From: Saccharina japonica
Taxonomy: Eukaryota; Sar; Phaeophyceae; Laminariales; Laminariaceae
Length of the DNA stretch: 64,000 bases
Direction: 5' to 3'
Assembly (NCBI GenBank): GCA_008828725.1
Contig: MEHQ01001160.1
Location: 1-64,000, forward strand
Numbering within the stretch: position 1 is the first letter of the stretch; each line of letters opens with the position of its first letter. The position numbers and the translations under genes were made by a program. Below the pieces are notes generated by a model. The model saw only the letters and a program-made list of their open reading frames with translations, made no database searches and was not told the origin of the DNA. Shown here piece by piece: positions 35,066-46,904 of this stretch.

Positions 35066-35487
35066 GTAGTTCCGACTCAGATGCGAAAAGGAATACAAAA
35101 TACGCCCGTGCAGACCTAAGTAAGGATTAATACCTTGGTGTGCGTGGTTTCGCTTGCCGTTATCACTGAATTGCTACATCCGTAGCTCACACCTGATATG
35201 CAGGCACCATATATTGTCCCAGGTCTTGGTTTGCTTGTACTAAGGGATGTAATCTTCGCGCCCATGCACTGTGGGTATGGACAAGCGCGACTATCTATTT
35301 TATGGTTTTTGTATAAGGAAAGGTTGCCTTAAAATTGAAAGAATACAAAAAACATAAAAACAATGCCATATCCTCACACCAATTCCCTGGTAGCCGGTAA
35401 CGGTGCATACATTGTTAATAGTTCGGGGATATGCGGGAATGGCACGTGCTAAGTGTGTGGTAGCTCGTTTTCGGCTGCATAGGTTAA

Positions 35488-35697
35488 GGAATAACGAGAT
35501 TCCTTAATCCTAAATCGTCCGTAATGAATGCATGCGTTGCAATTGTTTTTGTGGTGTATTTGGACCATGACATGGTTCATCGGGTAGGACTTGTTTTTCG
35601 TTGAACAAAAACACAATTTTAAGGGTGACATGCGATTAGTATCATGTTCGTCAAGGGAAGCGACTCCGAAACGCAACAGACACCCCTACCGTGGCAT
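35488..35697 (+). mobile_element. M1 MITE, eroded copy
   Basis: The central blocks CCTTAATCCTAAATCGTCCG and CATGACATGGTTCATCGGGT and the right end CACCCCTACCGTGGCATG remain; the left end is lost. Confidence 0.5.
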
Positions 35698-36499
35698 GGG
35701 TGATATAATCCGGCGGGTCTATCGAATAATAATTTCAACGGCGAAGCCGTTGGCCTTTCGAGTTAGAGTCTCCCAGATTCCAAATGTACGTGACATGTTT
35801 CAGTAATGAACAGTCTGCCTTGATAGTACCTATTTTTAACAAACAAAGGCATGCTGCACTTGCCTCGATGCACCTGGATTGGTTTCGGGCGAGTCACTCC
35901 ACGAAGCCGACGGCGGGTTTTAAGGTTTATAAGGGATTTCTTTCTCGTTCGGTGTGTATAATATGTGTAACGGCGCTTAACGTTTTCGTCGAGCGTGGCT
36001 TACATCAATACTCTACAGGACACGTAGTAGTATGTCGAAAACAAAAATGCAGGTCCAGGATAGGCGTCTTGTTGAGCGGGGGGTGTGGGCTCTACACGGA
36101 ATTTGATCGAGTATCACGATGACCTGCGTTTCCGTTTTTCCGCAATGCTCGGCCTGACCTTTTTTACAGAAACGTTGCCGTGTACCTTGTGCTGTAGCAC
36201 ACTACCGATGCACGCTACGTGGAGGATGCACGTATGTATTCACAGGGCTGTCCCCTAACGGAACTCTATATATACTCTTACCACGAAGCTGAGGTTGGGA
36301 ACACATGACAAATACCACCTGATGTTTTATATATGACACCAGCCAGGCACATCCCACTGTAGGTGTTGCACCTTGTGGCTCAACACCATCTGACCGGTTG
36401 AGCATCTCAGTGGGGCAACGACCGATCGGTAAGATCGTGTTTGTACAATATTCGTGTTAGTCGCTAGCGCATGGAAACCTTTTTCGGGCTGCACTATTA

Positions 36500-36592
36500 G
36501 ACGGGTCCGAAGTCACGTTTCGGGGCGACATGTAGAGGTCCTCTTGTCAGGAGCTCACGACAATAGTGCGCCACCTCTACCGTGTGGCATCC
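36500..36592 (+). mobile_element. M1 MITE fragment
   Basis: Right-end fragment: GGTCCTCTTGTCAGGAGCTC followed by GCGCCACCTCTACCGTGTGG. Confidence 0.5.
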
Positions 36593-36728
36593 AGACATAC
36601 AGAAACTTATTACTGTAAAGCGCCAAGGGGTGTAGTTCCTCCCGTAGAGAAGGCCGATATATGCTACGCCTTTCGAAGTGACACCTCATCGAAAACACCA
36701 CGGTTAATGTGCAGCGATGAGTCATTTT

Positions 36729-36970
36729 GCGGTAGAGGTGCACCGTGTTGTTTTTATGAGGGGTATCACTTGAGGGCCTCTAAACCTCACCCGAAAACTG
36801 AGTTTGGGGGAGTTTGGAAGATGGTACCCGCAGAGCAATCCCATGACCTGGTTGTACGATGAAAAGGCGTTCCAACGCAGGACTGGAATGCCGACGAGTT
36901 TGATTTGAGGGGCCTGATTATCCAGAAAACGTTTCAGCCGAACCGTGCTACCTTTATCGTAGCAGGTGTC
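36729..36970 (-). mobile_element. M1 MITE, near full length
   Basis: GCGGTAGAGGTGCACCGTG at the left; TGCTACCTTTATCGTAGCAG at the right. Last M1 copy before exon 14. Confidence 0.7.
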
Positions 36971-37508
36971 CAATGTGCAGGGAGGCCACCCTAGAACACA
37001 AAAACAAAAACCCTGGGAAAAGCTAGGCAAAGGAGTGAAACATTTTGTTTTGATTTCTCTCATTGGAACGCGTCCGTACCAACTGTAGTGAAACCAGCCC
37101 CGTATTCGACACGGCTCAAGTCGGTAGGTTGGCTACCGGAACCCAACGTATCACGCACTAGTCGTTGCACACTCCTGTATCGCTCTGCCTTGTTAGGGTG
37201 ATTGGTTCCATCGTAGGTATCCTATCCTGCGCTCGTTAGTGGTTTTTGAAGTATCGAACTTCGATCTCGAGCCAACGGTGCCGAGCCTGGTTTCAGCGCG
37301 GGTACAACCGCATACGTATATCTCCTCGAGTATTCACCACCTGCACTGCTTGATATCAAATTATACCGCCATACTGGGTGCCATGGACTACGGAAACTTG
37401 ACAGCATACTTTCTTTGTTGTTCGCCCCCCCCCCCGCCTGATTCGGCTCATGCATGTATCTGTCTGGAAACCCACAACTCCTGCTGGGAACGACTGTCGA
37501 TCTTGAAG

Positions 37509-37979
37509 GACAATGGCTACACTAGACGGTTCAGAAGTAGTTCGTTCGGAGACCCTGATACGGACCTCATAACCAACTTTGAGGAGTACGTCTTGTTCAG
37601 CGGGCTCTCTGGAAACTCGATGCTCGGCGAGTACCGCATCAGCGCCCAGGCCCTCTATTCTGTTGAACCGGTCAATTGGACGCTGACCGTGACGGTGAAC
37701 GGCCTTGTGGAGTGGATCGAGGAAGGCGAGCTTGTGTACATGCCTCAGTACTCCTCTGACTACACTTACGACGATGACTACGACGATGACTACGACGATA
37801 AGGACTACGCCGACGATGAGTTCGATCACTACACAGACGACGACTCAACCTACTACTACGACGACGACGTCTCATCCTACTTTTCCAGCGACTCGTCTAG
37901 CAGATACTCGTCCACCGGCTACCCGAAGACGGACAAATTTACGGTCATCCTTGATTCATACGACCCCACTGGATGCTAA
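37509..37979 (+). CDS. Exon 14: second half of DUF2135-like domain 2, acidic Tyr/Asp loop, stop
   Basis: After ATCTTGAAG it reads DNGYTRRFRSSSFGDPDTD, FEEYVLFSGLSGNSMLGEYR, WTLTVTVNGLVEWIEEGE, then a loop of about 65 residues dominated by Asp, Tyr and Ser (about 37740-37910), then TDKFTVILDSYDPTGC and TAA. The start is fixed by the paralog, whose exon begins DIAYINNND after CGTTCAG. The open frame extends upstream to 37239, but that part is intron. The acidic loop could bind Ca2+ or be tyrosine-modified; this is speculation. Confidence 0.75.
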   Translation, partial: DNGYTRRFRSSSFGDPDTDLITNFEEYVLFSGLSGNSMLGEYRISAQALYSVEPVNWTLTVTVNGLVEWIEEGELVYMPQYSSDYTYDDDYDDDYDDKDYADDEFDHYTDDDSTYYYDDDVSSYFSSDSSSRYSSTGYPKTDKFTVILDSYDPTGC

Positions 37980-38377
37980 ACTACCAACCACCATGACTGA
38001 ACCTGTGGTAAGGGGGGGGGCGGGTCACTCAGGTGTCGGTTGCGTCGCGTTCGCGTAGAGCCAGTCACTCGAGTGACCACATGGTAGATACGCAACGCTG
38101 TCGTATTGGTGTGTGGCCATGCACCAACACGCGTGTTGTCAAGTCTACAGCGGACTTGACCGTGGCGAAGAGGCAATTGCGATGATAAACCGAAACGCGG
38201 TGCGCGTACAGTGCACAGGAGGGAAGCCCCCCCCTGCGGCCGCATTAGTCCCATCGCAGGCGTGCCCACGTACTTGCACCAGACCGGTTCATTCACTGTC
38301 GTTGCCATTGTAGTCAGCGGTGTGCCTACAAGTTTCGACGTTGCACCCCTGACCCTTACTGGCGCTTTTTAGATTGT
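37980..38377. other. 3' flank of the WSC gene, no gene recognised
   Basis: It starts right after the TAA of exon 14. A clear AATAAA signal was not seen. Poly-G and poly-C runs occur; nothing coding was identified. Confidence 0.3.
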
Positions 38378-38545
38378 TTGGAAGCAAGACTCTGGCGGCT
38401 TACGTTTTCAACAGGCCCGTCGGACACGATTGCCACAACTGCCGAAATAATAGGCTTTATCTGGCAGCTACGGGGTGTTTTCTTGGTCTATTTCGCGTTT
38501 TGCGTTGTGGTTTGGTTGGTGGTTACTTTGAATGGCATCGAACGG
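38378..38545 (+). other. Possible orphan exon with a membrane segment
   Basis: An open frame reads GPSDTIATTAEIIGFIWQLR, then VFLVYFAFCVVVWLVVTLNG, then IERFK, followed by AAAG|GTGAGG, which resembles a donor site. The hydrophobic stretch could span a membrane. No family was recognised and no partner exon was found, so this may be chance. Confidence 0.2.
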
Positions 38546-38864
38546 TTCAAAGGTGAGGGAAGGGAAGGAGGAGGGGTAGGGGCTGTTGAGGGGAGTGCTT
38601 TCCGCGGTAAGGGTGATGCATCTTGTGAGTCCACGGGGTTCGGGACGCATGGACTATCGTAAACTACCCGGAAGAAAAACCAGAACGTCTGGAAGGGTTT
38701 CCATTATTAGGTGCCTGCAAGACATTTATCTACTGGTTGCACATTCACGAACACTCTGAACGACGGATGGTACAATACAGGCGCACCTGCATACAGGCCG
38801 TTTTTGTATGCAGGTATATACTAATAGTAAGTACTCTATGTGAATTGTAAGATTGCCCAAACAA

Positions 38865-39034
38865 ACATTGTTTTTGGAGGGAAATAAAGCTTCTACGTAC
38901 CCGAAATGGGCATTCCCAAGATCAAAGTATATTGTAATACGAAACCTACTTAAAACACAACGTTTGGTTGCAAGTGCCTGATCACTCAGAAAACGTTTCA
39001 TCCAAGCAGTGCCACATACCTATCGTGGCACTCG
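38865..39034 (-). mobile_element. M1 MITE, left-truncated copy
   Basis: It keeps TTTTTGGAGGGAAATAAAGC, GAAAACGTTTCATCCAAGCA and the terminal CCTATCGTGGCACTCG. Confidence 0.5.
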
Positions 39035-40635
39035 TAGAACATCGCTACTTTCAGCTAGGGATAATGCTTCGTCAAGTTAAGAGCCCGGCAACAGGGGTGT
39101 TTATCCCAGTATCTCCTACTGAATCACCAATTGTCTCTGTATGGGTGGAGCTCTTTACCTCTATCTAGTCAGAACGGTTGATATCCCCTGGCGAGCAGCG
39201 CTACCGGTTACTATAGGTTGTACTTTTACTTTTTGTTGTTTTTTTCGGACTAGGAAGCGCACAAACCTCTACTACCACTACTGTAGGTCGGGGTTTACGC
39301 CAACAAACTTCCTCGCAGTCGTGTTTGCCGCGGGAGTGTGAGGTTCTTCGTGTGAGGACCACAAGAAATTCGGCACCACCCCTGCCGTGACGTTTGTTCC
39401 TGCGCGCTGTAAAGGAATAACTCATTTGCCGGGTCCGGTGCCGTAGCGAGTGTCTTGCCTGCGTGCTCAACAGGCTTCTTAAACACCTCAAGCCTCTCGG
39501 CGTGAGTAGTCATGGTTCCCTGGGTTATATTTAGCCTTTTACCGCTCATGGGGTAGGGTGAAAAGGCGACAGATGACGAAGGAGGGGTTTAGAATGAAGT
39601 GTGTCCCTGGTTTCGTCTTTTGTGTTTTCATTCGACAAGATATGCAGAGATGGCACCGAGCGCCTTCAAATTAAACCTACTTGTTGTGTGGTTCTACAGT
39701 ATTAATAGTAGAGGTAAACGAAATGAACAATATTGATTTCGGCGCCTGGTTCTTAGTGGTCAATGTTGTTTTTCGGCGCCTGGTTCTTAGTGGCCCATAA
39801 CTTGTTGACGAGGGAAAAGCAGGTGGAGAGGTTAGCGGGAGAGTGGTCGGCATGGGACAATGATGCGTGCCGAACCTTTGGTTTTAGCGAGATGATGTAC
39901 GGATATACACATAGCAAAAACCGGCGGGAAGTGAAACACGTGCGTCGAACGCCACCATATTCACTTATTGAGGATTATTTACATTTGGTTTGTGTGTAGA
40001 GAAAGCGTCTCAACAGAAGTTCAAAGGTGGAGGAAGCTTATACACCAATGACGAGAGAGTGATTTCACGCTGGAACAATGATGGTAGGTGTCCGGGGTTT
40101 ATATCTTAGTCAGACGATATTCAAAAGGGGCAGAAAACGGGTAGGATGAAGGCCTGTGTCATTGGAGGAAGTGTGCATATTGAAATGCATCCTGGGGGCT
40201 GTAGACGTCGGCGAAAACGTGGTAAAGAAGAGCACGGGGACATAGCGGAAGCTGGATGGATCGGGTGAGTTGTGGCCTATATGTGTTGGTGTGCAGAAGC
40301 ATGCGACGCAGTAATGACACCGGACGATAATATACTATGTATGAATTTAACAGTCGCGCCCTGTAGTACTGGGGCCGCACCGTTTAGCAGCGCATGTCGG
40401 CACCTGACTGGCGTTCTGCCTTCTACCGAGGACTATCGACGCGGTCGACGGTATCGGTGCTCTTGCATCGTTTCTGGGGCGCCTCACTTGAAGCTTTCTC
40501 TGTGCAACCTACACACACACGTGTTTAGACGCATGCTACGATTGGTAAAGCACTCCTTGGCGGAATGGGTTTCTCAGTGCCGGGGCCCCTTAACCCCATG
40601 TTATCGGCATCCCATCATTTTGTGTTGAAACCCTT
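39035..40635. other. Intergenic, no gene recognised
   Basis: Only short featureless frames on both strands. A local duplication of TTCGGCGCCTGGTTCTTAGT occurs at about 39739 and 39773. Confidence 0.3.
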
Positions 40636-40995
40636 GACGCGTGCCACGGTAGAGGTATCAATTTCTGGCCTAAACGTTTTCTGAACGACGGGGCTCCTTC
40701 ATCCAAGATCGTCGGAAAATGCCAGTATTGGGTTGCAGAATGTTTCGATTTATACGTAGGCCATGCCTTTGCTCCTATTACGGGGGAACATAGTTAATAG
40801 GGACCTACGGTGGACACAAAAACCCTCATATTTACCTGTTTTGACCCACAAAATGTTGTCCCATTTACTACGACCCTCCGTAATTGTACAACAATCATTT
40901 CCCTCCCTAATCAGTTTTGGCTCGGGGAATAGAGCTCCTCAGGTGACCGCTCTGAGACAAAAACAACATGCTGCACCTCTACCGTAGTTTGAGTC
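40636..40995 (+). mobile_element. M1 MITE, expanded copy
   Basis: GACGCGTGCCACGGTAGAGG at the left; TGCACCTCTACCGTAGTTTG at the right; about 360 bp because of internal insertion. Confidence 0.6.
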
Positions 40996-41637
40996 TATTA
41001 TCATTGTATACTGACGGCCTTGGGTTGTTAATCGGGTAGCACACTTTTTTTGCCCCTATACCCACATTTTCGGGTGGTTTTTGTAGAGCTCCTGAATTGA
41101 CCAACCTCAAAAATATACCGGGCACCTCTACGACAACACGTGCTGTTTAGACAATGTGCACGTTCAACCAAAAGAAGAGCAATCCCACGGTCTGGGTTTT
41201 CATGGAGCCAACATTTTCAAACCTCAAGGATCGTGTGGATGTTTGATACGTTGAGAGGTCCGGTCAAGTCTGGAAACAGATTGGCTGAAATGGGGCACTT
41301 ACCTCCGCGGTGGCACCAACATTATCCAACTTGGTTGGAGGGGTGTCTGTTGTTTACACTGTAGCAGTGCATATTTTTTATGGATACATAATACCTCCCC
41401 TTTGTACTGGGTACGGTATCGGAGTAACATCGGTAGCTAATGTATGTTTTTGATTACCGTTGCTACACGGGGGAAAGAGACCCTCGAGCTAGGTTCTTCG
41501 GGAACGTAATGTTTTTGTACGCTGGTCGTAGCAAGCGTACAGGCGAGCTTCAATGCATGGCCAAAGCGTTGGAACGAAGCTCCCAGAGAGCGAGAGAGGG
41601 AGAGAAAGAGACGGGTGAACGACTACGGTCCAGGTGT

Positions 41638-41913
41638 GACGCATGCTACTGTACAGAGTTGTACCATATGTTTCCCGAGAGCGGTCACTTGAGGAGCTCT
41701 CTATATATCTCACTTAAAAACTGAATTTCGAGGAAAATAAAAACAAATGTGGTCCGACGAACAAAATTCATGGCCTAAGTATACAACGAAACCTATTTAC
41801 ACTAACAAAAAAAATGAAATTCTGACGATTTTGGGTTAAGGTAAGGATCCTCGTCATTCTGAAAACGTTCCAGCCAAACAAACGTATACCTCTACCTCTA
41901 TCGTAGCACGCCT
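41638..41913 (-). mobile_element. M1 MITE, full-length copy
   Basis: GACGCATGCTACTGTACAGA at the left; CCTCTATCGTAGCACGCCTC at the right; internal CACTTGAGGAGCTCTC. Confidence 0.7.
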
Positions 41914-42358
41914 CGTGGCCGGATGATGGTTGTCCAGGTTATCATTTACGTGATGTACGATGTTTAAATACTGCACTGATTGTGCTGCGGAATAGACTGA
42001 CAAGCGAGTATTGAGAAAACAATGGTGGAATGAAATAGACAAAAACACGCGGAAACGATGAGGTCAGTGAAACAGGTAGAGAGAGAAATTTTAGATATAG
42101 TGGTGTACAGATAAGGAGTATATAATTAAACTCTACCTTTTCCGGCGTTCTCTGATGACACCCACAGTAATCTTCGTTCTTCTTCGTTCTGACTGCAGTA
42201 GGAATTGACACCGCATCCGTTCCATATCGACCTGATTGAAACGTTAAAATAGATCGTTCGACTTGACTGAGATATAACTATTAATAGTGCTCGCACCGTA
42301 GAATTTGATTTCGACTACTTGCTCATGCATACAGGCAACCGGCGAGGTCCTCTTCCGT

Positions 42359-42602
42359 CGGATGCTACGATAGAGGTGCACATGTTTTTCTGAGCTCCGC
42401 ACTTAAGGAGCGTCATACCTCGGCGAAACATTATTTTGAACGAAAATTAAATAGCTACCGGAGTAAACATCTCACGACCGAAGTATCCCAAAACAATATT
42501 TCGTCACACAAAAATGAACCTTCGACGGAATTGCGTTACAGAGCCCGATTGTTTACAAACCGATTCAGCCAAAAAAAGAAACATCTATCGTAGCACGTGT
42601 CT
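42359..42602 (-). mobile_element. M1 MITE, full-length copy
   Basis: GGATGCTACGATAGAGGTGC at the left; ACATCTATCGTAGCACGTGT at the right; inverted orientation, just outside the giant inverted repeat. Confidence 0.7.
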
Positions 42603-43219
42603 TCCGAACTATCAGGTAGCAGCGGCCACAAGTCTCGTCTTCCTTTTTATTATCGCGCCTACGTCTCGGTAGTTACAGATAGTTGCCGAATCGTCCCCGC
42701 ACCTCTACTTCATCCGCCGCTGGCTGCAGAAAGCAGGACATTGCTAGTATCAAACATATATCGTCTCGCCGACAGGTATTATACTCATCACACCGTATAT
42801 ACCACGCGAGATATAACCCCCCTTAGCAATCCCCCGGCAGCGGTGTCGCCTTGTGGGGTGGTGGCTTATATTCGGAGCTCCCCATACGCGAAGCGCAGTA
42901 TCGCGCCCGAATCATGACTTCGAATCAAGTTGTCCCCGTATCACGGCTAATCATTCCAACCGGAAGCTACTCATCGGAGAAGCACGGCCGGTCATAAATA
43001 TTTTCCTCTTACAATTACAACCCTTGACGTGGGGTCTAGATTTGTCCAACCCCATGGCGCCTACATATGATGCCCAAATGGTGGCGTAGGGAATATCAGA
43101 TCGAATATTTTCCATACAATCATCGTTCGAAGGTTGCACTTTCCCATTAGTTAAGAAACGGTTTTTCGAAGTTTGGCCAAAACAGTGTGTTGTCCGACGT
43201 GTTCTGCGGTCCACGAGGT

Positions 43220-43345
43220 GTGACACGGGGTCGGGGCGGCGGGGGGTACTTTATACTCATGCATGGCCGTAGTCGTATGACCATAGAGCGTCGCATCCTT
43301 GCAATGCCGCGACGGGGCATGTCGGATTTTCACCGATCAGGCAGA
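43220..43345 (+). repeat. Dispersed repeat R3, copy 1
   Basis: The segment with GCATGGCCGTAGTCGTATGA, CATAGAGCGTCGCATCC and GCGACGGGGCATGT also occurs at 45225-45340 (minus) and its mirror 60617-60735. It lies just outside the left edge of the inverted repeat. Confidence 0.6.
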
Positions 43346-44047
43346 CATTGCTTTAGCACCAAGGGGGGGGGGGGGGGGGGGTTACATACATCTCTCCTTT
43401 CTGGGGTCCACTCGGGTTTCCCTCAATCCTGTAGCTATTAGTTCGCTGCCCACACGGTTAATTTTCTTGCCTCGACACGTGAACGGTATAAATATGAATA
43501 CGCCGAAAATAGTGCATGCCACATGTATGTATGTACGATGATATATCATCACACAAGCGGCGCTGAGACGACTATACGTTGGCGGCGAGATTGGACAATA
43601 TGATGATCGATGGTCAACGGCCAGGTGGTTGAGTCGAGGTGTGTTCGTAGGCTACCCGCTCGTCGGTTAAGGCTGATTAGCTCGTACACCCAAGAAGTTT
43701 TCATTGCAAATAGAAACACAACACAAACACAGTGGAACCGCAGGCATGTCCGCTATCCCTGTGGGAAGCGTTCATAACCTAAGGAGTTCGGTCCTCGTTA
43801 ACACCATCGGGACAAACTGAGAACTCACCGATACCGAGAACGGCACAACATACCGTAGCTACTTCGATAATAAGCAGGCGTCGATCATCAAACTGCGACA
43901 GCCTGGGCGCTAGTGATATACCTGATAGGTGTTAGCTTTGCATCGTACAGTGTCGTGGTACAGACGACAACCCGGGCAGAATGAACCAATACCATTTGTT
44001 TTGGTTCGCAGTGCAGACCGACACGCACTCACGAGGATATATCATTA

Positions 44048-44737
44048 TACACAGAAGGAGATGCTGTAGGCAAAAGCAGCGTCACTCATTAATGTATGTT
44101 TTCTGAAGGTGCCACCCTTGTCCTAGCCAGGGTCGCTCTGATGTGTATGACGCATTTTGTTTTTGTTCCGTTGTCACAAGTAAGTTTGACACTAAACCAC
44201 TTGCTGCCCTTTCGGCCGCATCACTTCACATCCACCGAGCTCACATCCAAAGGCGTCATCCGACTACCTCGAACACCCATTCAAAAATATTTCGCGCTCT
44301 ATTTCTCTCGTTTATATCTTCTGTTCGACGCTCCTGCATTTCGATGTGTATTTTGTGCATTCACACACACGTTCTTGGTTGCTCTTACCGCCGTCTGTGC
44401 GTATCGTCTCACTGGAACGTGATGCGTGAAACGAAGTATCCTCCCACTTCACAGACTTCTGCGATTCATATATATTGTTCTTCCTTACGCCACCTTCCCA
44501 CGAATCCGCCCCCCGTAAAGAGACAGGTACACACGATGTCGGTACTTCGTACATATGTTGTGCACTCGCTCACAAAACGTAGCACGCGTGCTCTTCAACA
44601 TATCGATCACGCTCCGCCTAATCTCCCCGTGTAGACTGTTTTATTCATTAGTCGGGTTTTGTAGCCCCAAATAATTAAGAGTATGTTTTTAAACTACTGA
44701 AGTGCGTATCCCAAACCAGGGTTTGAACCACGGCCAA
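44048..44737. repeat. Segment present three times (left arm copy)
   Basis: Starting at TACACAGAAGGAGATGCTGT, this stretch recurs in direct orientation at 63311-64000 and inverted at about 61220-61908. Open frames within it show no protein family. Confidence 0.9.
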
Positions 44738-45224
44738 AATGCTGATATCTCCCCACCCCTTCTCGCGATGTTTGGCAAATTTTACAAAACACATGATTCT
44801 TCGCTTGACGAACAAAGGCAGACGGCCTCGATATTCCTGCTGCCCAAGGCACCAAACAAATATAACACCGGGGGGATTCAACAAGCACCCTTCTTAAGCT
44901 TTGAATCGCTTGAAGCGTCTGGGTACACGTTGCCATCCCTGAGAGGTAAAACAAACGCGATGATAGGTGCTCGGCCTAATAGTTCTGAGCCTTCCAACTT
45001 GCGACCTATACCACACCCAAATAAGGAAACTTTGTGATAGATGACGAATGCGCAATGCCATTTCTTAACCTATGCATCTGGGGGCTGGAAACTAACCATC
45101 ACTTCGTTATGTTTGCCGTATTACGTCGTTGTTGCCTGTCAACAACTAGATTATCTTCCAGGTGCTACAGCTCTATCGTGCAACCACTCGTTTGGAGCGC
45201 TCCCCGCTAGCAACGCCTTTCTAG

Positions 45225-45340
45225 TCAGGGAACACCCACATGCTCCGTCCCGGCATTTTAGGGACGTGAGGATCTATGGACATACGACTACGGCCATACA
45301 TGATTATGAAGTACCCCCCCCCCGTCCGTGTTACTGTTAA
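45225..45340 (-). repeat. Dispersed repeat R3, copy 2
   Basis: Reverse-complement match to 43220-43345 (CATACGACTACGGCCATACA, poly-C, TCCCGGCATTTTAGGGACG). It is mirrored in the right arm. Confidence 0.6.
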
Positions 45341-45661
45341 GTTGAAACCCAACCCTTGACCAGGTAGGCCTAACCTCAGCACACAAGAGCCCATGCGCAA
45401 GGTAAGACATTAGAGCACACTCGAGTGTTCGAGTGTTCGGCCCAACCTGCTGCTTTGATATTGTTTGCCGAGCATGTCCGACTGGCATCGTTCGCATGCA
45501 TAAATAGTCTTAATTCCAAATGACATTGGTCAAGAGTACCATCGTTCATCATCGCAGGTTAACAGTCAAAACTGCCGATCTAGCTAACATTCACGGTTAC
45601 GATAATCCCCATGTAGCCGGCCTGGGGGAACGCAGGACCAGGCGCGCCATGCAAATTGCAT

Positions 45662-46054
45662 TCAGCACCCAGTAGGGTCGTATAAGTCCAGAGTGACCGT
45701 GAACTTCTCCGTCTATGGGTCTTCCGTGTTAGAGTAATAGGAGCTGGAGGTTGGTGTATTGTCGGACGAAAGCAACCGCCGGACATAAGAAGCGTTATCG
45801 TCGTCGGCGTCGTCGTCGTACCCGAACGGAAGCATCTCTTCTTCAACCCACTCCACAACCCCGTTCACCGTGGCCGTGATCCTCCAAGTGGGGGATGATT
45901 CGTGTCCCCTGGCGAAGATGCGGTACTCGCCAAGCATGGCTGTACCGGTGAGACCGCTGAACAGGACGTATTCCACGAAGGAGCCGTTAAGGTCACCCTC
46001 GGGGATCTCCAGCCGCCGGCCGCCTTTGTCGTTGTTGTTGATGTAGGCAATGTC
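45662..46054 (-). pseudogene. Paralog exon 14', left arm (TAG stop)
   Basis: Read on the minus strand after CGTTCAG: DIAYINNNDKGGRRLEIPEG, FVEYVLFSGLTGTAMLGEYR, TWRITATVNGVVEWVEEE, a short acidic loop, then TAG at 45713-45715 where exon 14 of the plus-strand gene continues, then TEKFTVTLDLYDPTGC and TGA. It is the C-terminal half of a DUF2135-like domain. Confidence 0.8.
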
Positions 46055-46384
46055 CTGAACGCGCAAGGTTCATTGCCGGAGTTGTGGGTTTGCCGGATAG
46101 AAACATACGCGGGATTATGGTTGGGGGGGGGCAGAACCAGGGTGGTACTCGTGAATCTACGGCGAACTCAATATCGTTATCGTTATTGGTGAGACGCGAT
46201 GCGAAGAGATGATCACAATGTATGTGCTTGTTGCACTCCATTGGCATCGGTCCGGGCACCATCGGATCAAGCCATAAGGAAGGTTTAACGTTTTCGCTCG
46301 ACGCCTGCAGACCTGACCGGATAATGTATTAACGTCAGCAATCATCTGTTAGCGTGACGCCGATTTCAAGGACAGACCTGGTGA

Positions 46385-46629
46385 CACATGCTACGATAGA
46401 GGTGCACAATTTTGTTTCTGAGCTTCGCCATTAAGAAGCGTCAGACCTCACCAAAACAATGATTTCGGAGGAAACTAAAAGGGCTGCTGGATGCGAAATA
46501 TCCTGACCGAAGTATATGCTGAAACATTATCCGCCACAAGAACGAAAGTCCAGCGAATTTGGGTTAAGGAGTCCGATCGTTCAGAAAACGATTCAGGTAA
46601 AACATGCTACCTCTACCGTAGCACGCGTC
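46385..46629 (-). mobile_element. M1 MITE, full-length copy (left arm)
   Basis: Well preserved: CATGCTACGATAGAGGTGCA at the left and GCTACCTCTACCGTAGCACG at the right. Mirrored at 59328-59572. Confidence 0.75.
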
Positions 46630-46649
46630 CTGTGTAACGGTAGGAGTGT

Positions 46650-46904
46650 ACGCGTGCTACGACAGAGATATCCTTGGTGAACCGTGAAACGGGTTCTGAA
46701 AGGACCAGCGCATCAGCTCAAACTTTGCCGTCATTTATTTTTGATGCCGCAACCTCTTTCATTTGGATTCGTTCAGGCTATGGTTGTTGTTCATCGGATA
46801 GTAGTTTTCATTTCCCTTCAAAATCAGTTTAGGGGCGACGTGTTTAGCTCCTCAGGTGACCACCGTCCACGAACAAATGGTACACGTCTAGCGTAGCATG
46901 CGTC
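46650..46904 (+). mobile_element. M1 MITE, full-length copy (left arm)
   Basis: CGCGTGCTACGACAGAGATA at the left; GCGTAGCATGCGTCC at the right. It lies 20 bp from the previous copy in opposite orientation. Mirrored at 59053-59307. Confidence 0.7.

Larger units (their letters stand above)
11619..37979 (+). pseudogene. Secreted multidomain WSC protein gene, 14 exons, two in-frame stops
   Basis: This is the overall model. Exons are 11619-11682, 16377-16789, 18651-18797, 18932-18963, 22011-22043, 22527-22681, 23585-23623, 26504-26640, 28478-28769, 30006-30110, 31733-31828, 32338-32390, 33761-34240 and 37509-37979. All junctions are GT-AG, all phases join, and the total is 2517 nt (838 codons plus TAA). 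The predicted product is an extracellular or wall-associated protein: signal peptide (1-21), galactose-binding-like domain (22-165), WSC carbohydrate-binding domain (about 183-277), Thr/Pro linker, DUF2135-like domain (295-437), Cys-rich modules (438-504), then a beta-rich domain and a second DUF2135-like domain (523-838). In-frame TAG at 16511-16513 (codon 67) and TAA at 30089-30091 (codon 466) would truncate it. The remaining exons are open and look conserved, so inactivation appears recent. Exon 11 is the least certain. The protein's precise function is unknown. Confidence 0.7.

Noticed and set aside
37239-37979. 246-codon ORF as a stand-alone gene
   Set aside because: Only the part after 37,509 is conserved with the paralog; the beginning is intron sequence that happens to be open.
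44701-44760. tRNA-like B box on the minus strand (also at 61200-61256 and 63964-64000)
   Set aside because: GGTTCAAACCC fits a B box, but no A box lies at the correct distance upstream.
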